Positions 7,443-15,240 of a DNA stretch of 32,027 nt are shown here, piece after piece (the stretch's first letter is position 1; every line of letters starts with the position of its first letter). Below the pieces are notes generated by a model. The model searched no databases. It had not been told where the DNA came from and saw nothing but the letters and a program-made list of their open reading frames with translations. The stretch comes from a bacterium (GTDB lineage Bacteria; UBA9089; CG2-30-40-21; SBAY01), in the NCBI GenBank assembly GCA_030018635.1, contig JASEHU010000001.1, positions 1-32,027 on the forward strand, in the 5' to 3' direction. A program made the position numbers and the translations under genes.

Positions 7443-9554
7443 TTATTTCTGGAAAAACCAATAATAACCCACTGAATAGGTATCTTGCTGTTTATCCCTG
7501 ACCTCAATATGTACCTTTGTCGAGTTTGATGTTACCCATTGGCCGGGGATAGTAACCAAAGACTCTGACCAGGTATTGCCGGGATTTGTTTCATCAATCC
7601 ACTTTCGGCAATATTTCCCGTTTATCAGCACATCCAACTTTAATGCCCCTGTTGTACGCATGACTATTTTCATTTCCTGCCCGGGCTGTGTTTTTACCAC
7701 CATATCCTCTCCACCCGAAAGGCTGCGGCCACCATCCATAATTTGTCTATCCAGACAAGGAAACGTATAAACATAAGTGGTGCTATTTAACCCTGGTTCT
7801 GCCTCCCAAAATCTATACTTGTGTTCGGCCTCACTATCTAAATTAGCCACATCAATCTTATCCACCAATTTATAGCCAGATAGAGAGGTCATCGGTTCAT
7901 CGCCCTTATTGGATAGACTCCAGTCTGCTTGATAGACATTTATCGGTTCAATAGGACGCACCCCCACTACCCTGGCTGAATAAAGCTCTGTTTTCAATAA
8001 TCCTGAACGAGTCAAATCTAAACGGTCAAGGACAAAACAGGCCGGATAAAGTTTTTTCTCCTCAAGCCATTCAAATATACTCCCCACACCATTTTGATAT
8101 GCCTTAGCTAACCCCTTAGTCCCCACCCCGCATAAATCAATAAAATTTCTATTCTCATAATACCTTAATGTATTTATCCCATTCATGGCTATGGTGACAT
8201 CAGCCGGGATATTTTCTCTTATCCATTTCACCAATCCCATCTTTTGATGATAATTATCCTTGCAAATCTTACCATAGGCAACGACAAAAAACGAGGTACT
8301 AAATAGTGAAAAAACGATGAAAAAAGAAGATAGTCCGTAAAAGGTTTGTTTTAAGGATATGGTCGTAACCATATTGGTTATCATGAGAGAAAAATGATAA
8401 ATACCCACAACCACGCCAAGGAGGAAGAGTGGATAATAGGGAATGAGTGTCATATTCCAGGAATAATCCGTGGGGAAGGTAATGGCCACCAGACCAATCC
8501 CCATAAAAAACCAGATAACCATCAGAAGATTAATGCCTAATCTCCTGGCATAGATCTCCTTAACGGCTAAAGGTAGTGAGCCGAATAAAAAGAAGAGAAA
8601 GGCAAACGGGGCAAAATAGGTGGCCGTCTGTCCGGCATCAGGACTTATCATCTCTGTGTAGGCACCGTTAAAGCCTCCAAATATCTCCTTTAAAAGATAG
8701 GCATAAAACTTAATCGACTTAGCTAAAATCTCCAGTAAAGGCATATTGGGGGAAAATAATGGGGATTTAGATTGCAGGAAGGTAGAAAAGAGACTGCCTA
8801 TTAGAATCAAGTTTAAGAAGACACAGCTAATTCCAATAATCGCAGGGATAAAAATGAGGATACTCTTTAATTTCGCCGCCCCTTGATTAAGGAGTAGGTT
8901 GATGATAAGGACAACGACCAACAAGATGGAAAGCACCGCCCCTTCTGGATGAGTCATGGCTAAGAGTGAACCTAAAATAACCGTCTTTTTGTAATCTCCA
9001 TCCTGCTCTCGCAAGAAGAAATAAAGGGTGGCTAAAATTACCGTACTAAAAAGCCCAATTTCGGTCCCACTTAAATATCCCCAGCTAATTGGTCCATTGA
9101 GAAGAAAAAGGAGACCGGCAATTATCCCTAACTCCCGACCAAAGAAACCCTCGGCTATCCGCAAGATTAACCAACCAGATAAAAAGAAAAATATCATCCC
9201 CAGGAGAAAGGCGTAACAAATCATTCCGTTGCCGGTTAGTCCAATGAAAAATCCCGGGGCCAAAATGATAGTGTAAAGAAGACTTCTAACACCAGTTGTA
9301 GGGGTATCTCCGAAGTTGTATTGAAAGGGATGTCCTGCGGATAATTGTTTAGCGTAATGAAAATATGAAAAGGAGTCATCCACTGGTAAGAAGAAATATC
9401 CGCCACTATAAAAGAGCGTAGAAATTACATACAAAATGGATATCCCCAGCACAAGGCCGATAAGGCTATAATTATATTTAGCCTCAACCCCTATTTTTTT
9501 TGCTTGAAGGATTTTTTCCCGTTTTTCTGATTTTTTCTTTTTTATCTTAGCCAT
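7443..9554 (-). CDS. GT-C-type multi-pass membrane protein, paralogue 1
   Basis: A 703-residue membrane protein with a lysine-rich cytoplasmic N-terminus (MAKIKKKKSEKREK) and a first helix at about 29-50. A loop carries the Asp-Asp pair D59-D60 (FLPVDDSFSYFHY), typical of GT-C glycosyltransferases. Many further transmembrane helices and a C-terminal soluble domain ending YYWFFQK follow. It is a full-length paralogue of the next gene downstream. Its ATG overlaps the 3' end of parA by eight bases (GTAAAAACCAATGGC), so it is translationally coupled to ParA synthesis. I infer membrane glycosyltransfer from topology and the DD motif; no donor or acceptor can be named. An alternative is a non-catalytic membrane protein of the same superfamily. 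Confidence 0.75.
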   Translation of the reverse strand: MAKIKKKKSEKREKILQAKKIGVEAKYNYSLIGLVLGISILYVISTLFYSGGYFFLPVDDSFSYFHYAKQLSAGHPFQYNFGDTPTTGVRSLLYTIILAPGFFIGLTGNGMICYAFLLGMIFFFLSGWLILRIAEGFFGRELGIIAGLLFLLNGPISWGYLSGTEIGLFSTVILATLYFFLREQDGDYKKTVILGSLLAMTHPEGAVLSILLVVVLIINLLLNQGAAKLKSILIFIPAIIGISCVFLNLILIGSLFSTFLQSKSPLFSPNMPLLEILAKSIKFYAYLLKEIFGGFNGAYTEMISPDAGQTATYFAPFAFLFFLFGSLPLAVKEIYARRLGINLLMVIWFFMGIGLVAITFPTDYSWNMTLIPYYPLFLLGVVVGIYHFSLMITNMVTTISLKQTFYGLSSFFIVFSLFSTSFFVVAYGKICKDNYHQKMGLVKWIRENIPADVTIAMNGINTLRYYENRNFIDLCGVGTKGLAKAYQNGVGSIFEWLEEKKLYPACFVLDRLDLTRSGLLKTELYSARVVGVRPIEPINVYQADWSLSNKGDEPMTSLSGYKLVDKIDVANLDSEAEHKYRFWEAEPGLNSTTYVYTFPCLDRQIMDGGRSLSGGEDMVVKTQPGQEMKIVMRTTGALKLDVLINGKYCRKWIDETNPGNTWSESLVTIPGQWVTSNSTKVHIEVRDKQQDTYSVGYYWFFQK

Positions 9555-10347
9555 TGGTTTTTACTACCTCCTCTATCACCAGACCACCATCACGGTTGAT
9601 TATTTCCCGGGCCAAACTTATATACGACTCTGCCCCTGTTGAATTTATATCATAAAGAATAATAGGCTTACCAAAACTTGGTGCCTCTGAAAGTCGGACA
9701 TTACACGGGATGATGGTTTGATAGACCTTATCCTTGAAACATTTTTTAATCTCGGCGGTAATCTGTTGGGAAAGGTTTGTTCGGGCATCAAACATAGTCA
9801 AAAGTATCCCTTCAACCTTCAGGTCAGGATTAATCTTACCCTGGACCAGGGTAATTGTTCCTAAAAGTTGCCCCAATCCTTCTAAGGCATAATATTCACA
9901 TTGAATAGGAATCAGAACCGTCTCCGCGGCAACTAAGGAATTCAAGGTAAGTAATCCTAAGGAAGGTGGGGTGTCAATAAAAATATACTTATAATTATCT
10001 TTAATCGAGGTGAGGACATTCTTTAATTGCAACTCCCTTTCTTCTATGTTCACTAATTCAATCTCTGCCCCGGTTAAGGTAACATTGGAAGGGATTAAAT
10101 CCAGATGTTCCATCTCGGTTTTCTGGATAGCCCTGTCAATTGGCGCCTTCCCAATCAAAACCTCATAAATGTTCGGCTCACATTTATGTTTATCAAACCC
10201 TAATCCACTTGTAGAATTACCTTGTGGGTCCATATCAACCAGCAGGCAATCCTGGCCTAACATAGCCAAACATGCGGCTACATTTACAGCCGTAGTGGTC
10301 TTCCCTACACCACCTTTTTGATTAGCAATAGTAATTATTCTACCCAT
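9547..10347 (-). CDS. parA: chromosome-partitioning ATPase ParA (Soj)
   Basis: A 266-residue ParA/Soj. It has the deviant Walker A KGGVGKTTT (11-19), the switch region DMDPQGN (38-44) and a Walker B-like segment FIDTPPSLG. It binds ATP and non-specific DNA and forms the gradient that drives ParB-parS complexes apart. The length is standard for chromosomal Soj. The start is supported by AAGGAGG a few bases upstream of ATG (10347). It lies 55 bases downstream of rsmG, as in many rsmG-parA-parB operons, but parB is displaced 4.5 kb by two membrane genes, the first of which overlaps the parA stop. Confidence 0.97.
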   Translation of the reverse strand: MGRIITIANQKGGVGKTTTAVNVAACLAMLGQDCLLVDMDPQGNSTSGLGFDKHKCEPNIYEVLIGKAPIDRAIQKTEMEHLDLIPSNVTLTGAEIELVNIEERELQLKNVLTSIKDNYKYIFIDTPPSLGLLTLNSLVAAETVLIPIQCEYYALEGLGQLLGTITLVQGKINPDLKVEGILLTMFDARTNLSQQITAEIKKCFKDKVYQTIIPCNVRLSEAPSFGKPIILYDINSTGAESYISLAREIINRDGGLVIEEVVKTNG

Positions 10348-10373
10348 AATATTTTCCTCCTTAACTTTTTTAA

Positions 10374-10398
10374 GTCTGACGAGTCTGACAGGTCAGAC
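10374..10398. repeat. short GTCTGAC repeat/palindrome between rsmG and parA
   Basis: GTCTGAC is repeated at 10374-10380 and 10383-10389, and its complement GTCAGAC follows at 10392-10398, making a 7-2-7 hairpin. The same TCTGACA-type units code for the odd tail of UvrA (about 4099-4143). Confidence 0.55.
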
Positions 10399-10402
10399 TA
10401 AC

Positions 10403-11128
10403 TCATTTCAATGGTTTTCTTTGTGGAATTCCTGGCCTTCGAGGATATTCTAAAGGCGACGACTTGAGCTTTTCTATAATCACCAGGTTTCTCTCCTCAT
10501 GAAGGATTGGCAGGATTATTCGTTTTTGTTCCCTTATCCTGCCACCTAAAACCTCTATTGCCTTTTGTGCATGGCTTACCTCATTCTGGATATCAAACCC
10601 TTTTTGGGCAATGAATATCCCCCCTGCTTTTAAAAAAGGTAAGGCACACTCAACTAAGGTATTTAATTTAGCCACAGCCCTGGCCACGACAACATCATAT
10701 CTCTCTCGATATTCTACTTTCTTACCCAAATCTTCTGCTCTACCTATTAAAATTTCAAATTCTATGGATAGCTGATTTTTAAGGTGATACAGGAAATCTA
10801 CCTGTTTTTCGTTTGAATCCAGTAAAGTTAATTCAATCCCCGGGTGACAAATTTTTAGTGGTATACCCGGAAATCCCGCTCCAGTACCAAGGTCAATTAT
10901 CTTCATTCCCTTGTCTGGATTAAATCCACAAAAACAGGTCAATGAATCAAGGAAATGTTTAATAATGATTTCCTTTGAGGTTTTAATCCCGGTTAGATGC
11001 ACCTGTTGGTTATAACTCTTAAGTGTATCTAAATAGACAAAGAACAATCTTATTTGAGGGTCATTGAAGTTAATTTCTAACCCCTCTGCCCCTTGTTTTA
11101 GCAATTCTTGCAACCCATCTTTTTGCAT
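10403..11128 (-). CDS. rsmG: 16S rRNA (guanine-527-N7)-methyltransferase RsmG (GidB)
   Basis: A 241-residue SAM-dependent methyltransferase. The glycine-rich SAM loop DLGTGAGFPGIPL is at about residues 90-102, and the family signatures VHLTGI (N-terminal) and VVARAVAKLNTLVE are present. RsmG methylates G527 of 16S rRNA. The length is close to the family norm. It starts the rsmG-parA operon. Its ATG at 11128 lies only about seven bases from the predicted transcription start of the promoter at 11142-11170 and no clear Shine-Dalgarno is visible, so the message may be almost leaderless. The flanking gene mnmG, often next to rsmG, is absent. Confidence 0.95.
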   Translation of the reverse strand: MQKDGLQELLKQGAEGLEINFNDPQIRLFFVYLDTLKSYNQQVHLTGIKTSKEIIIKHFLDSLTCFCGFNPDKGMKIIDLGTGAGFPGIPLKICHPGIELTLLDSNEKQVDFLYHLKNQLSIEFEILIGRAEDLGKKVEYRERYDVVVARAVAKLNTLVECALPFLKAGGIFIAQKGFDIQNEVSHAQKAIEVLGGRIREQKRIILPILHEERNLVIIEKLKSSPLEYPRRPGIPQRKPLK

Positions 11129-11141
11129 CTTATTTTATTAG

Positions 11142-11170
11142 AGTGTAATACATTTTGGCTTATATGTCAA
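11142..11170 (-). promoter_or_regulatory. sigma-70-type promoter for rsmG-parA
   Basis: On the minus strand TTGACA (11165-11170) and TACACT (11142-11147) are 17 bases apart. The predicted start of transcription is near 11135, only about seven bases before the rsmG ATG. Confidence 0.7.
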
Positions 11171-11186
11171 GAAAAAAATCCACCAA

Positions 11187-11232
11187 TGTCAATTAAGAAT
11201 TAAAAGTGGACACTTTTAATTCTTAATTGACA
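11187..11232. repeat. perfect 22-bp palindrome between divergent promoters
   Basis: Bases 11187-11208 (beginning TGTCAATTAAGAATT) and 11211-11232 are exact reverse complements with a 2-base centre (GA). Outer bases ATGTCAAGAA (11164-11173) and TTCTTGACAT (11245-11254) are also complementary and contain the two -35 boxes, so the whole divergent promoter region is symmetric. It may be an operator or an inserted palindromic repeat. Confidence 0.85.
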
Positions 11233-11247
11233 TCCTAAAAAATCTTC

Positions 11248-11276
11248 TTGACATAAACCAAAAAATAGTGTATGAT
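11248..11276 (+). promoter_or_regulatory. sigma-70-type promoter for the rpmF-plsX-fab operon
   Basis: TTGACA (11248-11253) and TATGAT (11271-11276) are exactly 17 bases apart, near consensus. The predicted leader to rpmF is about 100 bases and contains a hairpin. Confidence 0.85.
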
Positions 11277-11306
11277 ACTTAATCACCCTATTACAAGTAA
11301 TTAAAA

Positions 11307-11350
11307 ATTATGGATAATCAATTTGGGTGTGGATTGGGGAAATCCATAAT
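11307..11350 (+). repeat. leader hairpin before rpmF
   Basis: ATTATGGAT (11307-11315) and ATCCATAAT (11342-11350) are perfect 9-bp complements. The right side continues as AATCCAT/AATCCGA/AATCACA heptamer-like units. It lies in the mRNA leader, about 20 bases before the AGGAGG at 11371-11376. It might affect rpmF translation but fits equally well with the local repeat class. Confidence 0.5.
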
Positions 11351-11386
11351 CCGAAATCACAAATAGAAAAAGGAGGTTTTTGAAAA

Positions 11387-11581
11387 ATGGCAAATCCAAA
11401 ACGACAAACATCAAAATCAAAACGAGATAAAAGAAGAACACATTGGAAGATAACACCGGTAGATATTTCTACATGTTCACAATGTGGACATCCAAAATTA
11501 CCCCATCGGGTGTGTTTAGATTGTGGATTTTACGATGGCCGATTGGTATTAAGGATAGAGGAGAAAAAGGAGAAGAAATAA
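11387..11581 (+). CDS. rpmF: 50S ribosomal protein L32
   Basis: A 64-residue L32, a small zinc-ribbon protein of the large ribosomal subunit. The N-terminal signature MANPKRQTSKSKRDKRRTHW is followed by two cysteine pairs (C30/C33 and C43/C46), the zinc-binding version of L32. A strong ribosome binding site (AGGAGG, 11371-11376) precedes the ATG. It is the first gene of the fatty-acid operon, separated by one base from plsX, the arrangement known from Escherichia coli and many others. The upstream DUF177/YceD gene usual in that cluster is missing. Confidence 0.97.
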   Translation: MANPKRQTSKSKRDKRRTHWKITPVDISTCSQCGHPKLPHRVCLDCGFYDGRLVLRIEEKKEKK

Positions 11582-11582
11582 T

Positions 11583-12578
11583 ATGCGCATTGCGGTTGAT
11601 GCTATGGGAGGAGACCATGCGCCAGAGGCTATTGTTGCCGGTGTAATCGAGGCATTGGGAGAGTTAAATGGGATTGCTCAAATAACCTTAGTTGGCAAAG
11701 AAGAGATAGTAGCTAAGGAATTATCCCGTTATTCCATAAAAGGGATGCCTGTTGTCATTAAAAATGCAGAGCAAATGATTGAAATGCATGAATCCCCGGC
11801 ACAGGCGGTTAAAACCAAGAAGGACTCCTCAATTGTTGTAGCCACAAGGGCTTTGAAAGAAGGTGAAGTGCAGGCTGTTGTCTCGGCTGGTAATACCGGC
11901 GCGGTTATGGCCTCCTCATTAATGGAATTAGGCAGATTAGAAGGGGTGAATAGACCGGCTATTGCTACCTTAATTCCTACATTAGAAGGGGTATCGATAC
12001 TTCTTGATGTTGGCGCTAATGTAGATTGTAAATCTAATCAGCTTCTACAATTTGCTATGATGGGTGATGTCTATGCCAGATATATCCTGAAAAAAACTAA
12101 TCCTAAAATAGGACTTTTGAGTATTGGTGAAGAAGAAGGTAAAGGAAATGCCTTGACCTGCGAGACATTTGACCTGTTGCAAAAAACCTCTTTGAATTTT
12201 ATTGGTAATGTCGAAGGAAGAGATATTATAAATGGTAAGGTAGATGTAATTGTCTGTGATGGTTTTGTAGGTAATGTGGTTTTGAAATTTGGTGAAAGTC
12301 TGGCCGAGATGATAATTGGTTTTTTAAAGCGGGAATTATCTAAAAATATTAGTTTAAAACTTGGGGCATTTCTTTCTAAACCTGCCTTTAAAAAATTTAA
12401 GAAATTACTCGATTATTCAGAATATGGCGGGGCACCTCTTTTAGGGGTAGATGGTGTTTGCATTATCTGCCATGGGGCATCCTCGGCTAAGGCAATAAAA
12501 AACGGTATCCGTGTTGCCTGCGAATTTATTGACCACCAGGTCAACCTCCATATCGAGGAAAGTATTAAAGGAAAGTAA
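11583..12578 (+). CDS. plsX: phosphate acyltransferase PlsX
   Basis: A 331-residue PlsX, which converts acyl-ACP plus phosphate to acyl-phosphate, the donor for PlsY in phospholipid synthesis at the membrane surface. Family signatures are present: MRIAVDAMGGDHAPEA at the N-terminus, VVSAGNTGAVM, LLDVGANVDCK, and YGGAPLLGVDGVCIICHG near the C-terminus. The length is standard. It begins one base after the rpmF stop, so translation is probably coupled, with the Shine-Dalgarno inside the rpmF end (GGAGAAAAAGGAGAAG). Confidence 0.97.
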   Translation: MRIAVDAMGGDHAPEAIVAGVIEALGELNGIAQITLVGKEEIVAKELSRYSIKGMPVVIKNAEQMIEMHESPAQAVKTKKDSSIVVATRALKEGEVQAVVSAGNTGAVMASSLMELGRLEGVNRPAIATLIPTLEGVSILLDVGANVDCKSNQLLQFAMMGDVYARYILKKTNPKIGLLSIGEEEGKGNALTCETFDLLQKTSLNFIGNVEGRDIINGKVDVIVCDGFVGNVVLKFGESLAEMIIGFLKRELSKNISLKLGAFLSKPAFKKFKKLLDYSEYGGAPLLGVDGVCIICHGASSAKAIKNGIRVACEFIDHQVNLHIEESIKGK

Positions 12579-12581
12579 GTG

Positions 12582-12814
12582 AGCAAGGAGCAAGGTTTTT
12601 CGTAAGCGTTCAGGTAAAATGTAGAATGTAGAATATTGAATGTAGAATGTAAAAGGAAGGCAGGAAAAATAGTAAAACTTCATAATTCTACATTCTACAT
12701 TCTACATTCAATATTCTACATTCAAGGTGAATTTCCGTTTGCACAGGTCGAGGTTTTTGCTTCAATTCTTCACCTTGATCCTCGTTCCTTGTTCCTTCCA
12801 CTGAGGAACAAGGA
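12582..12814. repeat. nested palindromic heptamer repeats in the plsX-fabH gap
   Basis: An inner perfect 28-bp inverted repeat (12624-12651 with 12696-12723, 44-base spacer) is built of GTAGAAT-type heptamers. Outside it, two AGCAAGG heptamers (12582-12595) have approximate complements in the CCTTGATCC/CCTTGTTCC run at about 12772-12796, and a further local hairpin pairs TCCTTGTTCCT (12786-12796) with AGGAACAAGGA (12804-12814). The 277-base gap holds no gene. The arrangement looks like one palindrome inserted into another. Confidence 0.75.
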
Positions 12815-12855
12815 CATAGGAGAGATCTGACACCTAACGCTGACAAAGGAAAATA

Positions 12856-13851
12856 ATGACAAAGGACAAATTAAGACCGGTAGGGATTGTTGGAACAGGC
12901 TCTTGGACACCTTCTAAGGTAGTGACTAATTTTGACTTAGAAAAGATAATCGATACCTCGGATGAGTGGATTCGACAAAGAACAGGGATAGTTGAACGGC
13001 GGATTGCTGAAGATGATGAGGCATCCTCTGATTTAGCTACCCGGGCCGCATTAATCGCTTTAAAGGATGCTAATGTCTTACCTACAAAGGTAGAGATGAT
13101 TATCGTAGCGACCGTTACCCCGGATATGACTTTTCCTACTACAGCGTGCATGGTGCAAAAAAATATAGGGGCAGAACATGCAGCTTGCTTTGACCTGTTA
13201 GCGGCTTGCAGTGGGTTTAGTTATGCCTTAGAGGTAGGCCGGCAGTTAATTGCCGCTCATACCTACAAAACGGTGTTGGTCATTTCTGCCGATACACTTT
13301 CTAAAATTACTGATTGGACAGACCGCAATACCTGTGTTTTATTTGGAGATGGGGCAGGGGCAGCGGTTTTGCAACCTGTAGAAAAAGGTAGGGGAATACT
13401 CAGTAGCTATTTAGGTGCAGATGGCTCGCAAAGTGATATCTTACAATTACCCGGTGGCGGAAGCAGGAATCCTGTTAGTCAAAAATTAATAGATGAACGG
13501 GGACATTATATAAAAATGCGTGGTCAGGAGGTCTTTAAAATTGCCGTGCCGACAATGTGTAAAGCGGCAAAAAAGGCACTTCATTTAGCTGGATTAGCTC
13601 TGTCTGATGTGGATTTGTTTATCCCTCATCAGGCTAATCTAAGAATTATTGAAGCCGTAGCTAAACGACTCCATCTCCCTATGGAAAAAATCTTTATAAA
13701 TTTACATAAGTATGGTAATTCCTCATCCGCCTCTACGGCTATTGCCATAGATGAAGCGAATAAAGAAGGCAGAATGAAAAAGGGGGATGTTGTTGTCTTA
13801 AGCTCATTTGGCGGCGGATTATGCTGGGGAGGAACGGTAATTAGATGGTAG
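12856..13851 (+). CDS. fabH: beta-ketoacyl-ACP synthase III
   Basis: A 331-residue FabH, which starts type II fatty-acid synthesis by condensing an acyl-CoA with malonyl-ACP. The catalytic triad is visible: C118 (DLLAACSGFSYAL), H258 (PHQANLRI) and N288 (KYGNSSSAS). The C-terminal GGGLCWGGTVIRW is typical. The start ATG follows AAAGGAAAAT. It lies in the conserved plsX-fabH-fabD order, but a toxin-antitoxin pair separates it from fabD. Substrate choice (acetyl or branched) cannot be told from the sequence alone. Confidence 0.97.
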   Translation: MTKDKLRPVGIVGTGSWTPSKVVTNFDLEKIIDTSDEWIRQRTGIVERRIAEDDEASSDLATRAALIALKDANVLPTKVEMIIVATVTPDMTFPTTACMVQKNIGAEHAACFDLLAACSGFSYALEVGRQLIAAHTYKTVLVISADTLSKITDWTDRNTCVLFGDGAGAAVLQPVEKGRGILSSYLGADGSQSDILQLPGGGSRNPVSQKLIDERGHYIKMRGQEVFKIAVPTMCKAAKKALHLAGLALSDVDLFIPHQANLRIIEAVAKRLHLPMEKIFINLHKYGNSSSASTAIAIDEANKEGRMKKGDVVVLSSFGGGLCWGGTVIRW

Positions 13852-13882
13852 CGAAGATGTTTTAATAAGGATTAAAAGAGTA

Positions 13883-14077
13883 ATGAAAATCCGTGACATC
13901 ATTAAGATGATTGAATCTGATAACTGGTATTTAGTCGTAACAAAAGGTAGTCATCGACAATACAAACATCCTGTTAAATCTGGTCGGGTAACTATCGCTG
14001 GACATCTTAATGATGATTTAGCTCCTGGGACATGGAACAGTATATTAAAACAAGCAAAGTTGAAGGAGGTAGAATAA
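13883..14077 (+). CDS. hicA: HicA-type mRNA interferase toxin
   Basis: A 64-residue protein of the HicA family: a small double-stranded-RNA-binding-like fold that cleaves mRNA when free. The family core is visible as IKMIESDNWYLVVTKGSHRQ followed by YKHP, with the catalytic His in the GSHRQ motif, and VTIAGH as the following strand. It is immediately upstream of a HicB-like gene (two bases from stop to start), the normal HicAB order. It sits between fabH and fabD on the same strand, so read-through from the fab promoter would express it. An intact toxin by length and motif. Confidence 0.88.
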   Translation: MKIRDIIKMIESDNWYLVVTKGSHRQYKHPVKSGRVTIAGHLNDDLAPGTWNSILKQAKLKEVE

Positions 14078-14079
14078 CG

Positions 14080-14292
14080 ATGTATCGCTTTCTTATAGTC
14101 ATTGAAAAGGCAAATGGAAATTATTCTGCCTATTCACCTGATTTACCAGGTTGTGTAGCTACTGGACGAACCCGTGAAGAAACTGAAGAAAATATGTATT
14201 TTGCAATTGAAATGCATATACAGGGATTAATTGAAGATAATCTATCGATACCTAAATCACAAACTTTTTCTGAATATCTGGTGGTGAGGTAA
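14080..14292 (+). CDS. hicB: HicB-type antitoxin
   Basis: A 70-residue protein with the HicB/UPF0150 fold: MYRFLIVIEKANGNYSAYSP, DLPGCVATGRTREE, then a helix NMYFAIEMHIQGLIEDN. It should bind and silence HicA. I place the start at the ATG at 14080, 9 bases after GAAGGAGGT; the open frame extends upstream to 14032 but that part overlaps hicA and lacks a ribosome binding site. This short form has no C-terminal HTH/RHH DNA-binding domain after SEYLVVR, so autoregulation through HicB alone is doubtful. It ends three bases before fabD. Confidence 0.88.
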   Translation: MYRFLIVIEKANGNYSAYSPDLPGCVATGRTREETEENMYFAIEMHIQGLIEDNLSIPKSQTFSEYLVVR

Positions 14293-14295
14293 AAA

Positions 14296-15225
14296 TTGCA
14301 AAAAATAGCCTATGTTTTCCCAGGCCAGGGTTCACAATCTGTAGGTATGGGATATGATTTTTATCAGAATTTTGAGCCGGCAAAAAGGATTTTTGATGAG
14401 GCGGATAAGGTATTGGGTTATCCCTTAACCAGGTTATGCTTTGAGGGACCGATTGAGAAATTATCCCAAACACAATATTCCCAACCAGCCATATTGACTA
14501 CAAGTATTGCTTGTTTGGAAGTATTAAAGGAGAATTTATTACCTACTACCTATTACCTACTACCTACTTACTTGGCAGGGCATAGCTTAGGCGAATATAG
14601 TGCCTTGGTAGCCGCTGGTGGGATAGAATTTAAAGAGGCAGTGCACATTGTTCACCAAAGGGCGCTCTTTATGCAGGAAGAGGCAGAAAAATACCCTGCG
14701 GGAATGACAGCTATCCTCGGATTAGAAAGGGCTGAGGTAGAACGGATTTGCCGGGAAGAATCCGTAGAGGTAGCTAATATTAATTGTCCCGGGCAAATTG
14801 TTATTTCCGGGCTTAAAGAGTGTTTGGAAAAGGCAGGACAAAAGGCAGTTGCCGCAGGGGCAAAGAGGGCAATTTCATTAGCCGTAAACGGTGCCTTCCA
14901 TTCGAGTTATATGTTACCTGCTCAAGAGAAATTAGCCAGGGTTCTATCCGAGGCAGAGATTAAAAACCTTCAGATACCGGTGATAGCCAATATCACAGCC
15001 AAACCTATAACAAACCCGGATGAAATAAGGGAATCTCTAACAAAACAGATTAGTGGTTCAGTATTGTGGGAAGATAGTGTCCGATTTATGATAAAACAAG
15101 GGGTAACCACCTTTATTGAGATTGGACCAGAAAAGGTGCTAAAAGGATTGATTAGAAGAATAGCATCAAATATAAGTGTGAAAAATATAGAAAATATGGT
15201 TAGTCTTAAAGAATTTAATGTATAA
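14296..15225 (+). CDS. fabD: malonyl-CoA:ACP transacylase
   Basis: A 309-residue FabD, which loads malonate from CoA onto acyl carrier protein. N-terminal FPGQGSQSVGMG, the nucleophile elbow GHSLGE with S97, and H202 in NGAFHSSYM are visible. The start is TTG at 14296, three bases after the hicB stop, with GTGAGGT as ribosome binding site. Just before the active-site strand the usual variable segment is replaced by LLPTTYYLLPTY, coded by four near-identical heptamers (14541-14568). Since the segment precedes the buried strand leading to the nucleophile, its tolerance is noteworthy; the rest of the protein is intact. Confidence 0.95.
   Translation: MQKIAYVFPGQGSQSVGMGYDFYQNFEPAKRIFDEADKVLGYPLTRLCFEGPIEKLSQTQYSQPAILTTSIACLEVLKENLLPTTYYLLPTYLAGHSLGEYSALVAAGGIEFKEAVHIVHQRALFMQEEAEKYPAGMTAILGLERAEVERICREESVEVANINCPGQIVISGLKECLEKAGQKAVAAGAKRAISLAVNGAFHSSYMLPAQEKLARVLSEAEIKNLQIPVIANITAKPITNPDEIRESLTKQISGSVLWEDSVRFMIKQGVTTFIEIGPEKVLKGLIRRIASNISVKNIENMVSLKEFNV
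14541..14568 (+). repeat. heptamer array inside fabD coding sequence
   Basis: Four tandem units ACCTACT, ACCTATT, ACCTACT, ACCTACT (7 bp each) lie in frame within fabD. Three units make 21 bases, so the translation repeats with a seven-residue period (LPTTYYL then LPT). The unit size is that of the intergenic palindrome arms in this window. Confidence 0.85.
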
Positions 15226-15240
15226 AACGAGAAATAAATT

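Noticed and set aside
9028..9216. Open frame opposite the first membrane protein gene
   Set aside because: Lies antisense to transmembrane segments, with no ribosome binding site and no protein-like features.
12582..12814. Regularly repeated short units considered as a CRISPR array
   Set aside because: Units are 7 bp in direct tandem without unique spacers of 25-40 bp, and no cas gene is present; the same holds for the arrays at 19213, 20040 and 23887.
14252..14473. Minus-strand frame across the hicB-fabD junction
   Set aside because: Overlaps two well-supported plus-strand genes; no recognisable domain.
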